A stretch of 64,000 nt of DNA, from contig NZ_LLXZ01000080.1 in the NCBI RefSeq assembly GCF_001440395.1, forward strand, positions 30,745 through 94,744, written 5' to 3'. Shown piece by piece: positions 33,727-41,431 of this stretch (its first letter is position 1; every line of letters begins with the position of its first letter). The position numbers and the translations under genes are program-made. This DNA comes from Bradyrhizobium jicamae. Lineage in GTDB: Bacteria; Pseudomonadota; Alphaproteobacteria; Rhizobiales; Xanthobacteraceae. The notes beneath the pieces are model-generated. The model was not told where the DNA came from. It did no database searches and saw only the letters and a program-made list of their open reading frames with translations.

Positions 33727-35430
33727 TCAGAACAAGGTGTTGGCGTTCATCGAGAGATGCTCGACGATCGGTCCGAGCGCCAGCGCCGGGAAGAAGGTGA
33801 GTCCGCCGATGATGAGGATCACGCCGACGACGAGGCCGACGAACAAGCCGCCGGTGGTCGGGAACGTGCCGGCGGACGGCGGCACCGATTTCTTCCCGGC
33901 AAGCGAGCCCGCGATCGCCATCGCCGGCACGATCATGAAGAAGCGGCCAACGAACATCGAACTCGCCAGCGTGAGGTTGTAGAAGAAGGTGTTGCCGGTC
34001 AGGCCGCCAAAGGCCGAACCGTTATTGCCGGTCGCCGAGGTGAAGGCGTACAGCACCTCGGTGAAGCCGTGCGGGCCGGCATTGGCCATCGAGGCCACCG
34101 CCGAGGGCAGCACCACGGCGACCGCGGTCCAGCCGAGATACATCAAGGGCAGCACCAGGATCGCAAGCATGGCCATCTTGACCTCGCGCGCCTCGATCTT
34201 CTTGCCGACATATTCCGGCGTGCGGCCGACCATCAGGCCAGCGACGAAAATCGCCAGCACGACGAACAGCAGCATGCCGTACATGCCAGCGCCGACGCCG
34301 CCGACGATGATCTCGCCGAGTTGCATATTGATCAGCGGAATCATGCCGCCGAGCGCCGTGAAGCTGTCATGCATCGCATTGACCGCGCCGCAGGAGGCCG
34401 CCGTGGTGATGACCGCAAACAGCGAGGAGGCGACGATCCCGAAGCGGACCTCCTTGCCCTCCATGTTGCCCCCGGTCAGGCCGAGCGAGGCAAGCGTCGA
34501 GGTACCGTTGGCTTCGGCCCAGTAGGTGATGGCGACGCCTGCAACAAAGAGCACACCCATCACGGCGAGGATGGCCCAGCCCTGGCGTTCGTTACCTACC
34601 ATGCGGCCGAACACGTTGGTCAGCGCGGCACCGAGCGCGAAGATCGAGATCATCTGCACGAAGTTCGACAGCGCGGTCGGGTTCTCGAAGGGATGCGCAG
34701 CGTTGGCATTGAAGAAGCCGCCGCCATTGGTGCCGAGCATCTTGATCGCGACCTGCGAAGCGACGGGACCGACTGCGATGGTTTGCTTGGCGCCTTCCAG
34801 TGTCGTCGCGTCGACATAGGCACCGAGCGTTTGCGGCATGCCCTGCCAGACCAGGAACAGCGTGTAGACAATGCAGATCGGCAACAGCACATAGAGGGTG
34901 CAGCGCGTCACATCGACCCAGAAATTGCCGATGGTGCGCATCGAGGAACGCGAGAAGCCGCGGATCAGCGCCACCGCGAGCGCGATGCCGGTCGCCGCCG
35001 ACAAGAAGTTCTGATGGGTCAGGCCGACCATCTGGACCAGATAGGACAGCGTGCTTTCGCCGCCGTAGTTCTGCCAGTTGGTGTTGGTGATGAAGGAGAT
35101 CGCGGTGTTGAACGACAGGTCTTCCGCGACGGCGGACTGTCCTGCCGGATTGAACGGCAACAATCCCTGCAGCCGCATCAGGCCGTAGATGATCAGGAAG
35201 CCGCCAACATGAAACAGCAGCATCGAGACCGTATAGGTCAGCCAATGCTGCTCACGCCTCTCGTCGACGCCGGAGATCCAGTAGAGGCCGCGCTCCACGG
35301 GACGCAGCACCGGTGACAGGAAGGTCGCCTCGCCGTTGAACACCCGCGTCATGTACCAGCCGAGCGGTTTGACGAGCGCGACAACGATCGCGCAGTACAG
35401 GATGATTTGAAACCAGCCGATGACAGTCAT
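33727..35430 (-). CDS. kdpA: Potassium-transporting ATPase subunit KdpA (567 aa)
   Basis: Channel-like K+-binding subunit, evolutionarily related to Trk/Ktr transporters, with about ten membrane helices. Selectivity-loop-like segments include [60 protein letters not shown] and [20 protein letters not shown], each with the conserved Gly-rich turn. N-terminus [20 protein letters not shown] is typical. It is preceded by three very small ORFs and followed by kdpB. Confidence 0.97.
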   Translation of the reverse strand: MTVIGWFQIILYCAIVVALVKPLGWYMTRVFNGEATFLSPVLRPVERGLYWISGVDERREQHWLTYTVSMLLFHVGGFLIIYGLMRLQGLLPFNPAGQSAVAEDLSFNTAISFITNTNWQNYGGESTLSYLVQMVGLTHQNFLSAATGIALAVALIRGFSRSSMRTIGNFWVDVTRCTLYVLLPICIVYTLFLVWQGMPQTLGAYVDATTLEGAKQTIAVGPVASQVAIKMLGTNGGGFFNANAAHPFENPTALSNFVQMISIFALGAALTNVFGRMVGNERQGWAILAVMGVLFVAGVAITYWAEANGTSTLASLGLTGGNMEGKEVRFGIVASSLFAVITTAASCGAVNAMHDSFTALGGMIPLINMQLGEIIVGGVGAGMYGMLLFVVLAIFVAGLMVGRTPEYVGKKIEAREVKMAMLAILVLPLMYLGWTAVAVVLPSAVASMANAGPHGFTEVLYAFTSATGNNGSAFGGLTGNTFFYNLTLASSMFVGRFFMIVPAMAIAGSLAGKKSVPPSAGTFPTTGGLFVGLVVGVILIIGGLTFFPALALGPIVEHLSMNANTLF

Positions 35431-35444
35431 TGTCGGAAACCCCT

Positions 35445-35540
35445 TCAGAATTTTCTTGCGGGCAGCAGCAGATGCACGAGCGCGAGCAGGAGCGCCGATG
35501 TGACGACAAACGCCAGCATGACTTCCACCAGCGTGATCAT
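35445..35540 (-). CDS. Tiny hydrophobic ORF between kdpF and kdpA (31 aa)
   Basis: ATG at 35540 to TGA at 35445 encodes a 31-residue peptide starting [20 protein letters not shown] and ending HLLLPARKF: a single membrane helix with a basic C-terminus. It starts 7 bases after the kdpF stop and ends 14 bases before the kdpA ATG, so position and composition suggest a second KdpF-like peptide. The ribosome site is weak and would rely on coupling to kdpF. It is too short for homology to be judged by eye. Confidence 0.5.
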   Translation of the reverse strand: MITLVEVMLAFVVTSALLLALVHLLLPARKF

Positions 35541-35547
35541 GGCGCGC

Positions 35548-35637
35548 TCAGAACCGCTCGGGGCGAAGCAAGGCGTAAGTCAGGTAAAACAGCAGACCGA
35601 GCGAGACGAGGCCGGCGAGCGAATAATCGAAGATCAT
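35548..35637 (-). CDS. kdpF: KdpF small subunit (29 aa)
   Basis: ATG at 35637 to TGA at 35548. The peptide begins MIFDYSLAGLVSLGLLFYLT and ends LLRPERF, the classic KdpF form: one membrane helix followed by the (L)RPE(R/K)F tail that stabilises KdpFABC. AGAGGAG lies about 6 bases upstream of the ATG. It sits second in the operon, between two other tiny ORFs. Confidence 0.93.
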   Translation of the reverse strand: MIFDYSLAGLVSLGLLFYLTYALLRPERF

Positions 35638-35648
35638 GGCACGCTCCT

Positions 35649-35732
35649 CTAGAGTCGTTCGCAGGCGTAGGCGTAGCCGATGCCCGCCACGAAGAAGCCG
35701 AGGGCGAGCGCCAGCATGACGATGTCCATCAT
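35649..35732 (-). CDS. Tiny membrane ORF leading the kdp operon (27 aa)
   Basis: ATG at 35732 (or the next codon, 35729) to TAG at 35649. The peptide starts MMDIVMLALALGFFVAGIGY and ends AYACERL: one membrane helix, then a Tyr-x-x-Cys-(D/E)-R-L tail. I recall similar small ORFs with an ending close to CDRL upstream of kdpF in other bacteria, usually unannotated. AGGA is 8 bases before the ATG. It ends 11 bases before kdpF and is probably the first cistron of the operon. Confidence 0.65.
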   Translation of the reverse strand: MMDIVMLALALGFFVAGIGYAYACERL

Positions 35733-35842
35733 GGGATGTTCCTATGCGACGTAGATCGTCGGCCGAACGAACGGCCGGTATATTCGATGTTCGTGAGGTG
35801 CCACCGGCCGCATAGGTTTTCGAGACGGGAGGGGCGGCGACG

Positions 35843-35890
35843 TTATAGGAATCTCATAAGGACGGCCAATTGCTTTATGAAATCCCTATT
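35843..35890. promoter_or_regulatory. Imperfect dyad upstream of kdp, candidate KdpE operator
   Basis: ATAGGAATCTCATAAG (35846-35860 region) and CTTTATGAAATCCCTAT (35873-35889 region) are imperfect inverted copies, AT-rich in a GC-rich background. The dyad lies about 110 bases upstream of the first kdp ORF and about 95 bases before the divergent gene at 35987. Assignment to KdpE is inference from position only. Confidence 0.4.
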
Positions 35891-35986
35891 TCTCCGTCCC
35901 TCACCTCCTCTCGTTTTCAAATGGCGATCTGACCAATTTCGCCGGCGCGGCTATCGCATCAGCCGCGCCAAAAGAGAGATACGGCC

Positions 35987-36454
35987 ATGTCGATTCTCCT
36001 CGAGCAAATCCGCCCTGCCACGCTCGGCGACCGGCTTCGCGATGCCTACAGCGTCACGGCCGAGTTTTTATCTGACATCATCAGCGAGACCTGCCGGCGT
36101 TTTCCCTCTGGGCAAGTAAACGCCAGAACCGCCCGTATCGAGCGGCTGATCCAGTCGCAGGCCTGGACCGACGCGGCGCTGGCGCTGATCGATCTGGAAT
36201 TGCCGCAATGGCAGATTCGCCGCCTCGCCTATGACGATGGTGAATGGTACTGCGCGCTGTCGCAGCAGCGCGAATTGCCTGACTGGCTCGATCAGTCGGT
36301 CGAAGCCCGCCACGCCGACCTGGCGCTGGCGATCCTGAGCGCGTTCGTTGAGGCCCAGCGCGTCAGCGCGCCGTCGAGCCGGACCAGCGTGCCGAACGCA
36401 CCGCTGCCCGCGGACACCTTCTACCAGCCGATCTACAGCGACAATTTCGCCTGA
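35987..36454 (+). CDS. Conserved hypothetical protein (155 aa)
   Basis: Soluble protein of a type I associate with Bradyrhizobium, no named domain recognised. The middle (ARIERLIQSQAWTDAALALI, then LPQWQIRRLAYDDGEWYCAL) is well-ordered alpha/beta sequence, and the C-terminal ~30 residues are Pro/Ser-rich and probably flexible. The ATG at 35987 follows GAGAGA. Divergent from the kdp operon, so it may share its control region, but nothing ties it to potassium. Confidence 0.75.
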   Translation: MSILLEQIRPATLGDRLRDAYSVTAEFLSDIISETCRRFPSGQVNARTARIERLIQSQAWTDAALALIDLELPQWQIRRLAYDDGEWYCALSQQRELPDWLDQSVEARHADLALAILSAFVEAQRVSAPSSRTSVPNAPLPADTFYQPIYSDNFA

Positions 36455-36642
36455 GGCGGGCCCTCGAGCAACATTGGTCGAACCTGCCGGGTTGGCTGCG
36501 ATCGGGCTCGGCTGACCGTTCATCGAAAGCGATCGCGATCCTATGCAACGCTTATGAGATGGCCCGCGCACTCCGCTCGAATTCATATCCGGCCGCAAAG
36601 ATATTCAAGGCCACCTACCCGTCTCGTGAAGGGAATACCAAC

Positions 36643-36924
36643 ATGAAACTCGTCGAACCTCCATCGTGTATCGCGGCGTCAACCATCGTCTTCATTGGCC
36701 GAAACCGGCGCGGCCAGTGGGTCGCCCAGGAGCAGAACGGCCTCTATGGCGGCCTGTTCGTCAACCGCGCCCAGGCAATGAAATACGCACTGTTCGAGAA
36801 CGGACATCACCCGGAAACGATCGTCGAACTGTCGCGCGAGATCGAACTCGACATGCATGGCAGCCTCAGCCCCGCCAGCCGGTTAGCCTCCGGTAACCCT
36901 ACCGAGTTCAGCCGAACCTTCTGA
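36643..36924 (+). CDS. Conserved hypothetical protein (93 aa)
   Basis: Small soluble protein with the run IVFIGRNRRGQWVAQEQNGL followed by YGGLFVNRAQAMKYALFENG, which reads as a compact beta-hairpin plus helix domain. I recall similar short proteins in Bradyrhizobium but no function. GAAGGGAA lies 6-12 bases before the ATG at 36643, so that start is chosen over an in-frame upstream codon at 36559. It ends 5 bases before the DapA-like gene, suggesting cotranscription. Confidence 0.7.
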   Translation: MKLVEPPSCIAASTIVFIGRNRRGQWVAQEQNGLYGGLFVNRAQAMKYALFENGHHPETIVELSREIELDMHGSLSPASRLASGNPTEFSRTF

Positions 36925-36929
36925 TCCCC

Positions 36930-37829
36930 ATGATCTCGCTGGCAACCCCGACAAGCTGGCTCGCCGGCTACATCGCCGATCTTCCGACCCCGTTCGACGA
37001 GGATGACGAACCCGATCTCGACGCGTTCGCGGCGCTGTGCGAACGCCAGATCGATGCCGGCGCTTCGGCGATCGTCGTCGGCGAGACCGCCGGTGAGATG
37101 TCGACGCTGACGGCGGCGGAGAGGCTTCGCCTCATTTGCTGCGCTGTCGAGACCGCGCAGGGCCGCGCCCGCATCATTGCGGGCGCCGGCTCCAATTCGA
37201 CCGATCGGGCGATCGAATTGACGATGCGTGCCGAGCGCGCCGGCGCGGATGCCGTGCTGTCGGTGGTGCCCTACTACAACAAGCCGATGCAGGAGGGCAT
37301 GGTCGCGCACTTCCGCGCCATCGCCGCCTCCACCGCGCTGCCGGTGATCCTGCACGACATTCCGGCGCGAACCGTCCGCTCGCTGGCGGACGAGACCATT
37401 GCCCTTCTGGCCCAGTCCAGGAAGTTCGCAGGCTTGAGGGATGCGACGGGTGACGCATCCCGTCCATCGCGCTTGCGTTTACTGGTGCCCGCCAGCTTTC
37501 GACTGCTGTCCGGGGACGACCGCACCGCCTTCGGCTTCATCGCCGGTGGCGGCGATGGCTGCATTTCGCCGGTCTCCAATATTTCACCGGACATGTGCCG
37601 GACCATCTTTTCGAACTTGCGGCAGGACCGGCTGCAATCAGCACGGCGATTGCAAAGGCGCCTCGACGGACTGGCGACTTGCCTGTCGAACGACGTTCCG
37701 TCTGCCCTGAAATATGCGCTGAGCCTGCTCGGGCTGATGCATCCCAAAACCCGTTTACCGATCGTCGAACTGGATGAAGCGGCCAAAGCGCAGGTGGCGC
37801 GGGCGCTTGCCGACTTCGCCGCCGAATAG
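36930..37829 (+). CDS. DapA-family aldolase homologue with altered active site (299 aa)
   Basis: Belongs to the dihydrodipicolinate synthase / N-acetylneuraminate lyase TIM-barrel family: IADLPTPFDEDDEPDLDAFA, IVVGETAGEMSTLTAAER, VVPYYNKPMQEGMVAHFRAI, LLSGDDRTAFGFIAGGGDGC. Length is normal. The Schiff-base Lys expected in G-(I/L)-K-(E/D)-A-T-G-D reads Arg170 (FAGLRDATGD, codon AGG). The Tyr expected in L-Y-(N/D)-(V/I)-P is His142 (LHDIPART), and the second Thr of G-T-T-G-E is Ala54. These by-eye alignments suggest it is not a working lysine-pathway synthase, so I give no gene symbol. It may be a pseudoenzyme or have a different chemistry. Confidence 0.85.
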   Translation: MISLATPTSWLAGYIADLPTPFDEDDEPDLDAFAALCERQIDAGASAIVVGETAGEMSTLTAAERLRLICCAVETAQGRARIIAGAGSNSTDRAIELTMRAERAGADAVLSVVPYYNKPMQEGMVAHFRAIAASTALPVILHDIPARTVRSLADETIALLAQSRKFAGLRDATGDASRPSRLRLLVPASFRLLSGDDRTAFGFIAGGGDGCISPVSNISPDMCRTIFSNLRQDRLQSARRLQRRLDGLATCLSNDVPSALKYALSLLGLMHPKTRLPIVELDEAAKAQVARALADFAAE

Positions 37830-37857
37830 CCGATCGGGGCCGCGCAGGCCTGACGTC

Positions 37858-38301
37858 ATGCTGCACTATCGGTCCCCGTACACAAACCTCGGCCCCGGCG
37901 CTGCAATAGGCAAGGAAAGACCGATTGCGCAGCATGAGAGAAAACTACGCGCATGGCATCTTGCGATCCTGCGTTTCGCCGTAACCATCGATGACACCGA
38001 CCGCTTCACCATCCTGGCGATTGCGCAGGAACTGGACCGATGTGGCCGACAAGAACACGAGAGCGAATTCCGCTTTTTCAGGAGAACCAGTGCCGAGCTC
38101 TGCCTGGCAATCTTCCAGCATGACGAGACCGCATCTGCGGTCTTGCGCCACTATCTCGCGCAGATCGACGAGCCACGACTGAAGCAGGCTTTCGCTGCGG
38201 CCCTTGGCATGCCGGAAGCAGACACGGCGCCAGTAAGGCGGCGCCCGAAACCGGATCAAGATCTGTTCAGGGGTTTGCCATCCCGCAAAGCACAGGCTTA
38301 G
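37858..38301 (+). CDS. Hypothetical protein (147 aa)
   Basis: Soluble, mostly helical: RAWHLAILRFAVTIDDTDRF, TILAIAQELDRCGRQ, FRFFRRTSAELCLAIFQHDE and ASAVLRHYLAQIDEPRLKQA look genuinely coding. The ATG at 37858 is a guess; the frame is open to 37774, inside the end of the DapA-like gene. No domain recognised. The His/Arg-rich beginning and basic tail flank a compact core. Confidence 0.6.
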   Translation: MLHYRSPYTNLGPGAAIGKERPIAQHERKLRAWHLAILRFAVTIDDTDRFTILAIAQELDRCGRQEHESEFRFFRRTSAELCLAIFQHDETASAVLRHYLAQIDEPRLKQAFAAALGMPEADTAPVRRRPKPDQDLFRGLPSRKAQA

Positions 38302-38445
38302 CGCGCGGCAGGATGAACTCCACCCCGCTTATAATTCTCCTATGCGACAGAGCCGTCGAGCCTCTCGCATTCCTACGGCGTCGCGATACATCATCGGTCC
38401 AACCGCGCAGCATTTGCTGCGGCGACGCAAAAAGGAATTCCAGAT

Positions 38446-38649
38446 ATGTCGATGCTGACGCATCACTTCGACGGCTCGCTTCGTTCCGCGGATCGCAAAA
38501 GCGGGATCAAGATCATTACGGCCAAGCTGCGCTTGCCGACCATTAAAGGGCTCTGCCTGGGCACGCTTGCAATCGTTTCAGCCGGAGGGTTGGTAGCCGG
38601 GCTAATCGCGCTAAGGACGGCAATCTATTTGTCGCGTTTGCACTATTAG
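38446..38649 (+). CDS. Small membrane protein, hypothetical (67 aa)
   Basis: AAAAAGGAA precedes the ATG by about 8 bases. A basic N-terminal half (DRKSGIKIITAKLRLPTIKG) leads into one hydrophobic segment (LCLGTLAIVSAGGLVAGLIA) and a short tail. This fits a single-pass membrane peptide. No family recognised. The 144 bases before it show no gene. Confidence 0.5.
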   Translation: MSMLTHHFDGSLRSADRKSGIKIITAKLRLPTIKGLCLGTLAIVSAGGLVAGLIALRTAIYLSRLHY

Positions 38650-38747
38650 GACCGACGCGGCGAAAACGGTGGGAGTTGAACCCGCGTTGGATGAAGCAGC
38701 CAAGCGCCGCGGTCGAAGCCGCGGCGCGTTTCTGACGAAGGCCTGGG

Positions 38748-38903
38748 TCAACCCTCGCCGTGCTTTGCCCGCCACGCCGGTCCTGGACCGCGCATGTAAT
38801 AGGCTTCCGGGCGATAAGCCCTGATCGGCTCGTTGCCGAACCATGTCAGCAAGCGGGCCAGTGCGCGCAACAGCGCGGCCGATATGGATGAAGATTTTCG
38901 CAT
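38748..38903 (-). CDS. Small conserved-looking protein (51 aa)
   Basis: ATG at 38903, one base after the stop of the upstream small gene. The peptide has a short amphipathic helix (ALLRALARLLTWFGNEP) and a tail EAYYMRGPGPAWRAKHGEG. I recall a YMRGPGPAWR-like ending in small Bradyrhizobium proteins, but that is memory, not a search. Translational coupling to its neighbour supports it being real. Confidence 0.5.
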   Translation of the reverse strand: MRKSSSISAALLRALARLLTWFGNEPIRAYRPEAYYMRGPGPAWRAKHGEG

Positions 38904-38904
38904 G

Positions 38905-39165
38905 TCAGAGATCCCATTTCCCGCCGAGGTGCAGCGGCTGACGCGGAAACCGGTCGCCATAAGCTTCCACGTCACGTTGGCGCGACCGGTTCACACGAGT
39001 CGCTGCGTGCAGCCGCAGTTCGTTGCGAAGCCGTCGGATCTTTGCGACGGCGATCGCGCGGTGGATCGTCCTCAGCGTACTGCGTATGCGGCGGAAAGTG
39101 CGGCCGACGGAGAAACCGCTAGCCGGACCATGCCACCGGTCATGATGCGAATACAAAAGAGTCAT
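38905..39165 (-). CDS. Small basic protein, hypothetical (86 aa)
   Basis: GGGAG lies 8 bases before the ATG at 39165. It is very basic, with RTFRRIRSTLRTIHRAIAVA then KIRRLRNELRLHAATRVNRS, and ends FPRQPLHLGGKWDL; the Q-R/P-P-L-x-L-G-x-K-W-D ending is one I associate with small rhizobial proteins of unknown role. The helical arginine pattern is loosely reminiscent of DUF1127 proteins, but it lacks that family's ending. First of a two-gene minus-strand unit. Confidence 0.55.
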   Translation of the reverse strand: MTLLYSHHDRWHGPASGFSVGRTFRRIRSTLRTIHRAIAVAKIRRLRNELRLHAATRVNRSRQRDVEAYGDRFPRQPLHLGGKWDL

Positions 39166-39295
39166 GTTCCGTACTCCCGATATGGCGCGAGGTGCGCGCC
39201 GGATGATCGAACATGCGAAGACGCGCATATGATTTCGAGAGGCGCGGCGGTCCTTTCACATAGGTACGGCATAAAGATCGTCGGGGTTCACCAGC

Positions 39296-39979
39296 ATGTT
39301 CGATTTGCACAGACCGAGCCGATTACCTCCGACGGCGTGGTCGCGGCCGGCGTCTATGTCGAGGGACGGCGCGTCGCCAATATCGCCATCGATGAAGCCT
39401 CGAGCTGGCGCAGCAAAACCCGACCACGTGGTCTGGATCGGCCTGCACGAGCCTGACATGACGGTACTCAGCCGTGTGCAGCGGCAGTTCGAGTTACATG
39501 ACCTTGCGATCGAGGACGCCGACCATGCGCATCAGCGGGCGCAGATCGAGCGGCTGTACATGCTGTGTCGCGACCTGTTGCGTCTGCGCAATGCGGTCGG
39601 CCCGCTGGTCGAGGTCTGCCGCCGGCTCGAGCACGACAATCTGCCGATGGTGCGGCCGGCGATGCGGCCGCTGTTCCGCGACGTCACCGACCATGTCCGC
39701 ACCGTGCAGGAGCGAATCGATTCGCTTCGCGAGGTGCTGGCCTTTGCCTTCGAGGCGAGCCTGCTGGTCGGCCAGGCGCAGGAAACCGCGGTGTCCAAGA
39801 AGCTGGCGTCATGGCTGGCCATCATCGCGGTCCCGACCGCGATCCCGGGCATCTACGGCGTGAATTTCAAACATATGCCGGAACTGGAGTGGGAATACGG
39901 CTATTTCGGCGTGATTGGCACGATCCTGCTCGTATGCGTAGAATTGTTCTGGCGCTTCCGCCGCGCCGGCTGGTTGTAG
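39296..39979 (+). pseudogene. Decayed CorA-type magnesium transporter
   Basis: The 3' half is clearly CorA: RLYMLCRDLLRLRNAVGPLV, LRDVTDHVRT-like helices and two C-terminal membrane helices (SWLAIIAVPTAIPGIYGVNF and GVIGTILLVCVELFWRF). Three lesions are seen. First, the conserved N-terminus reads SDGVVAAGVYVEGRRVANIA in one frame and DHVVWIGLHEPD in the next, switching at an AAAA run (39415-39418), as if one A were extra. Second, HAHQRAQIE joins directly to RLYMLCRDLLRL, where about 110 residues of the cytoplasmic domain are expected. Third, the GMN signature is GVN (GTG for ATG). An in-frame ORF of 227 codons exists from 39296, but its first ~40 residues are out-of-frame sequence. The true original start is unclear. 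Confidence 0.8.
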
Positions 39980-40086
39980 GCTGGCCTGCCGAAAGCCGTG
40001 TTTTTGCGGGTGCAAACGGGTACCCACCCTGCTCAATACGGTATAGAATACCGGTGAGCCAACGATCCGGCAGACGGACGATTACC

Positions 40087-41259
40087 ATGACTGCCATATC
40101 GGCGCCCCGAACCATCATCTCCATCATTGCCCTTGTTGCGGCCTGTGGCGTGGCAGTTGCCGCCACCATCTTCTACGTCGGCCGCGAGGCGCCGGCTGAT
40201 ACCACCGCCGCAACAACTGCGCCGGCGATCTCGGCGCCCGCATCGGACGGGCGTGAGCCGAGTCCAACCCCGCTGGCAACGGCGAAGGCGGAGGCCAACG
40301 CCGTGGTGGATGCGCTGATCGGACCGCCACCAGCGCCGGAGAACAGCGACGGCGTGCCGACGTTCGACGTTGCCCGCATCGAGCCGTCGGGCGAAGCCGT
40401 TATCGCGGGTCGGGCGACGCCCGGCGCAACGGTGGAGCTGTTGCGCAACGGCGAAGTGCATGATCGCGCGGTCGCGGATCCATCCGGGCAGTTCGTCATG
40501 ATCCCGCCTCGGCTTCCGTCAGGCACGTACGACCTGACGCTGCGCGCCAAACAGGCGGACGGCAAGCTGATGATATCCAAGCAGCGCGTGACGACGGCGC
40601 TGGAGCCGAAATCGACCGAACGGCCGATGGTGGCGCTGGTGACGCCGGACAAGCCCACGGTCGTGCTGTCGCAGCCGGCCGGGTCAAAGCCGGCGGCAGG
40701 CGCCGTGGTTGTGGAGGCCGTCGAGATCGAGCCGGGCGGCAAGTTCCATGTAAGCGGCCAGGCGCGCCCCGGCGCGGGCTTGCGGCTTTATCTCAACGAC
40801 AGCTTCGTCACCTCGGTGACGGCCGGCGCGGATGGACGTTTTGCGGTCACGATCAATGAAGGGGTCGCGCCGGGCGATTACCGTGTCAGGCTGGACGAAG
40901 CGTCGAGCTCCGGCTCGGTGCGCGCACGCGCCGAAGTGCCGTTCAACGTTCCCGACACCGCGGTGACCGCATCCGTGTCAGGGCAGTCCAAGCGCGCGGA
41001 CTCGAGCGCATCACAACAGCCGCAGCTTGCGGCTGCAGGCGGTGTCGTTCTGCCTGACGGCAGCTCGCCGTCCTCGACCGTGGTCGTGCCGAAGATCACG
41101 ACCACCACAGTCTCCCGCGGCGACAGCCTCTGGCGCCTCAGCCAGCTCTCCTACGGCGCGGGCACGCGCTATTCGGTGATCTACAAGGCGAACCGGGAAC
41201 AGATCCGCAATCCCAACCTGATCTATCCCGGCCAGATCTTTGTGCTTCCCGCGCAGTGA
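40087..41259 (+). CDS. LysM peptidoglycan-binding domain protein (390 aa)
   Basis: One N-terminal membrane segment (TIISIIALVAACGVAVAATI, about residues 9-28) anchors or exports it. A low-complexity Ala/Pro/Thr linker follows, then two related Ig/carboxypeptidase-regulatory-like stretches (EPSGEAVIAGRATPGATVEL and EPGGKFHVSGQARPGAGLRL), and a C-terminal LysM motif (SRGDSLWRLSQLSYGAGTRY ... NPNLIYPGQIFVLP, about 338-388). It is probably a cell-envelope protein. The ATG at 40087 is used; the frame runs open upstream over the corA remnant. A terminator-like hairpin follows. Confidence 0.85.
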   Translation: MTAISAPRTIISIIALVAACGVAVAATIFYVGREAPADTTAATTAPAISAPASDGREPSPTPLATAKAEANAVVDALIGPPPAPENSDGVPTFDVARIEPSGEAVIAGRATPGATVELLRNGEVHDRAVADPSGQFVMIPPRLPSGTYDLTLRAKQADGKLMISKQRVTTALEPKSTERPMVALVTPDKPTVVLSQPAGSKPAAGAVVVEAVEIEPGGKFHVSGQARPGAGLRLYLNDSFVTSVTAGADGRFAVTINEGVAPGDYRVRLDEASSSGSVRARAEVPFNVPDTAVTASVSGQSKRADSSASQQPQLAAAGGVVLPDGSSPSSTVVVPKITTTTVSRGDSLWRLSQLSYGAGTRYSVIYKANREQIRNPNLIYPGQIFVLPAQ

Positions 41260-41269
41260 TGCGCGGTCA

Positions 41270-41300
41270 CTGGGTCCCGAATAGCGCTTCGGGTATCCAG
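41270..41300 (+). terminator. Hairpin after the LysM gene
   Basis: CTGGGTCCCGAA (41270-41281) pairs with TTCGGGTATCCAG (41288-41300) with one bulge and a 6-base loop, 10 bases after the stop codon. There is no long T-run. Confidence 0.5.
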
Positions 41301-41331
41301 ACTGCACGACTTCCCCTCATTGCGAGCTCCC

Positions 41332-41410
41332 GTCATTGCGAGCGAAGCAATCCATCCCTCCACGCATGAGGAGAGATGGATTGCTTCGTCGCTACGCTCC
41401 TCGCAATGAC
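41332..41410. repeat. REP-like palindrome, copy 3
   Basis: 79-bp inverted repeat with GTCATTGCGAG and TCGCAATGAC arms, of the same family as at 22058. It is inverted in its inner detail (the longer CGTCGCTACGCTCC half is on the right). A partial TCATTGCGAG arm lies just before it at 41317. Located between the convergent LysM and formate dehydrogenase genes. Confidence 0.85.
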
Positions 41411-41431
41411 GGAGAATTCTGAAAGACCGCC

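Noticed and set aside
38833..39456. 207-codon plus-strand ORF
   Set aside because: Mostly antisense to two better-supported small genes; only its end (SDGVVAAGVYVEGRRVANIA) is real protein sequence, belonging to the decayed corA.
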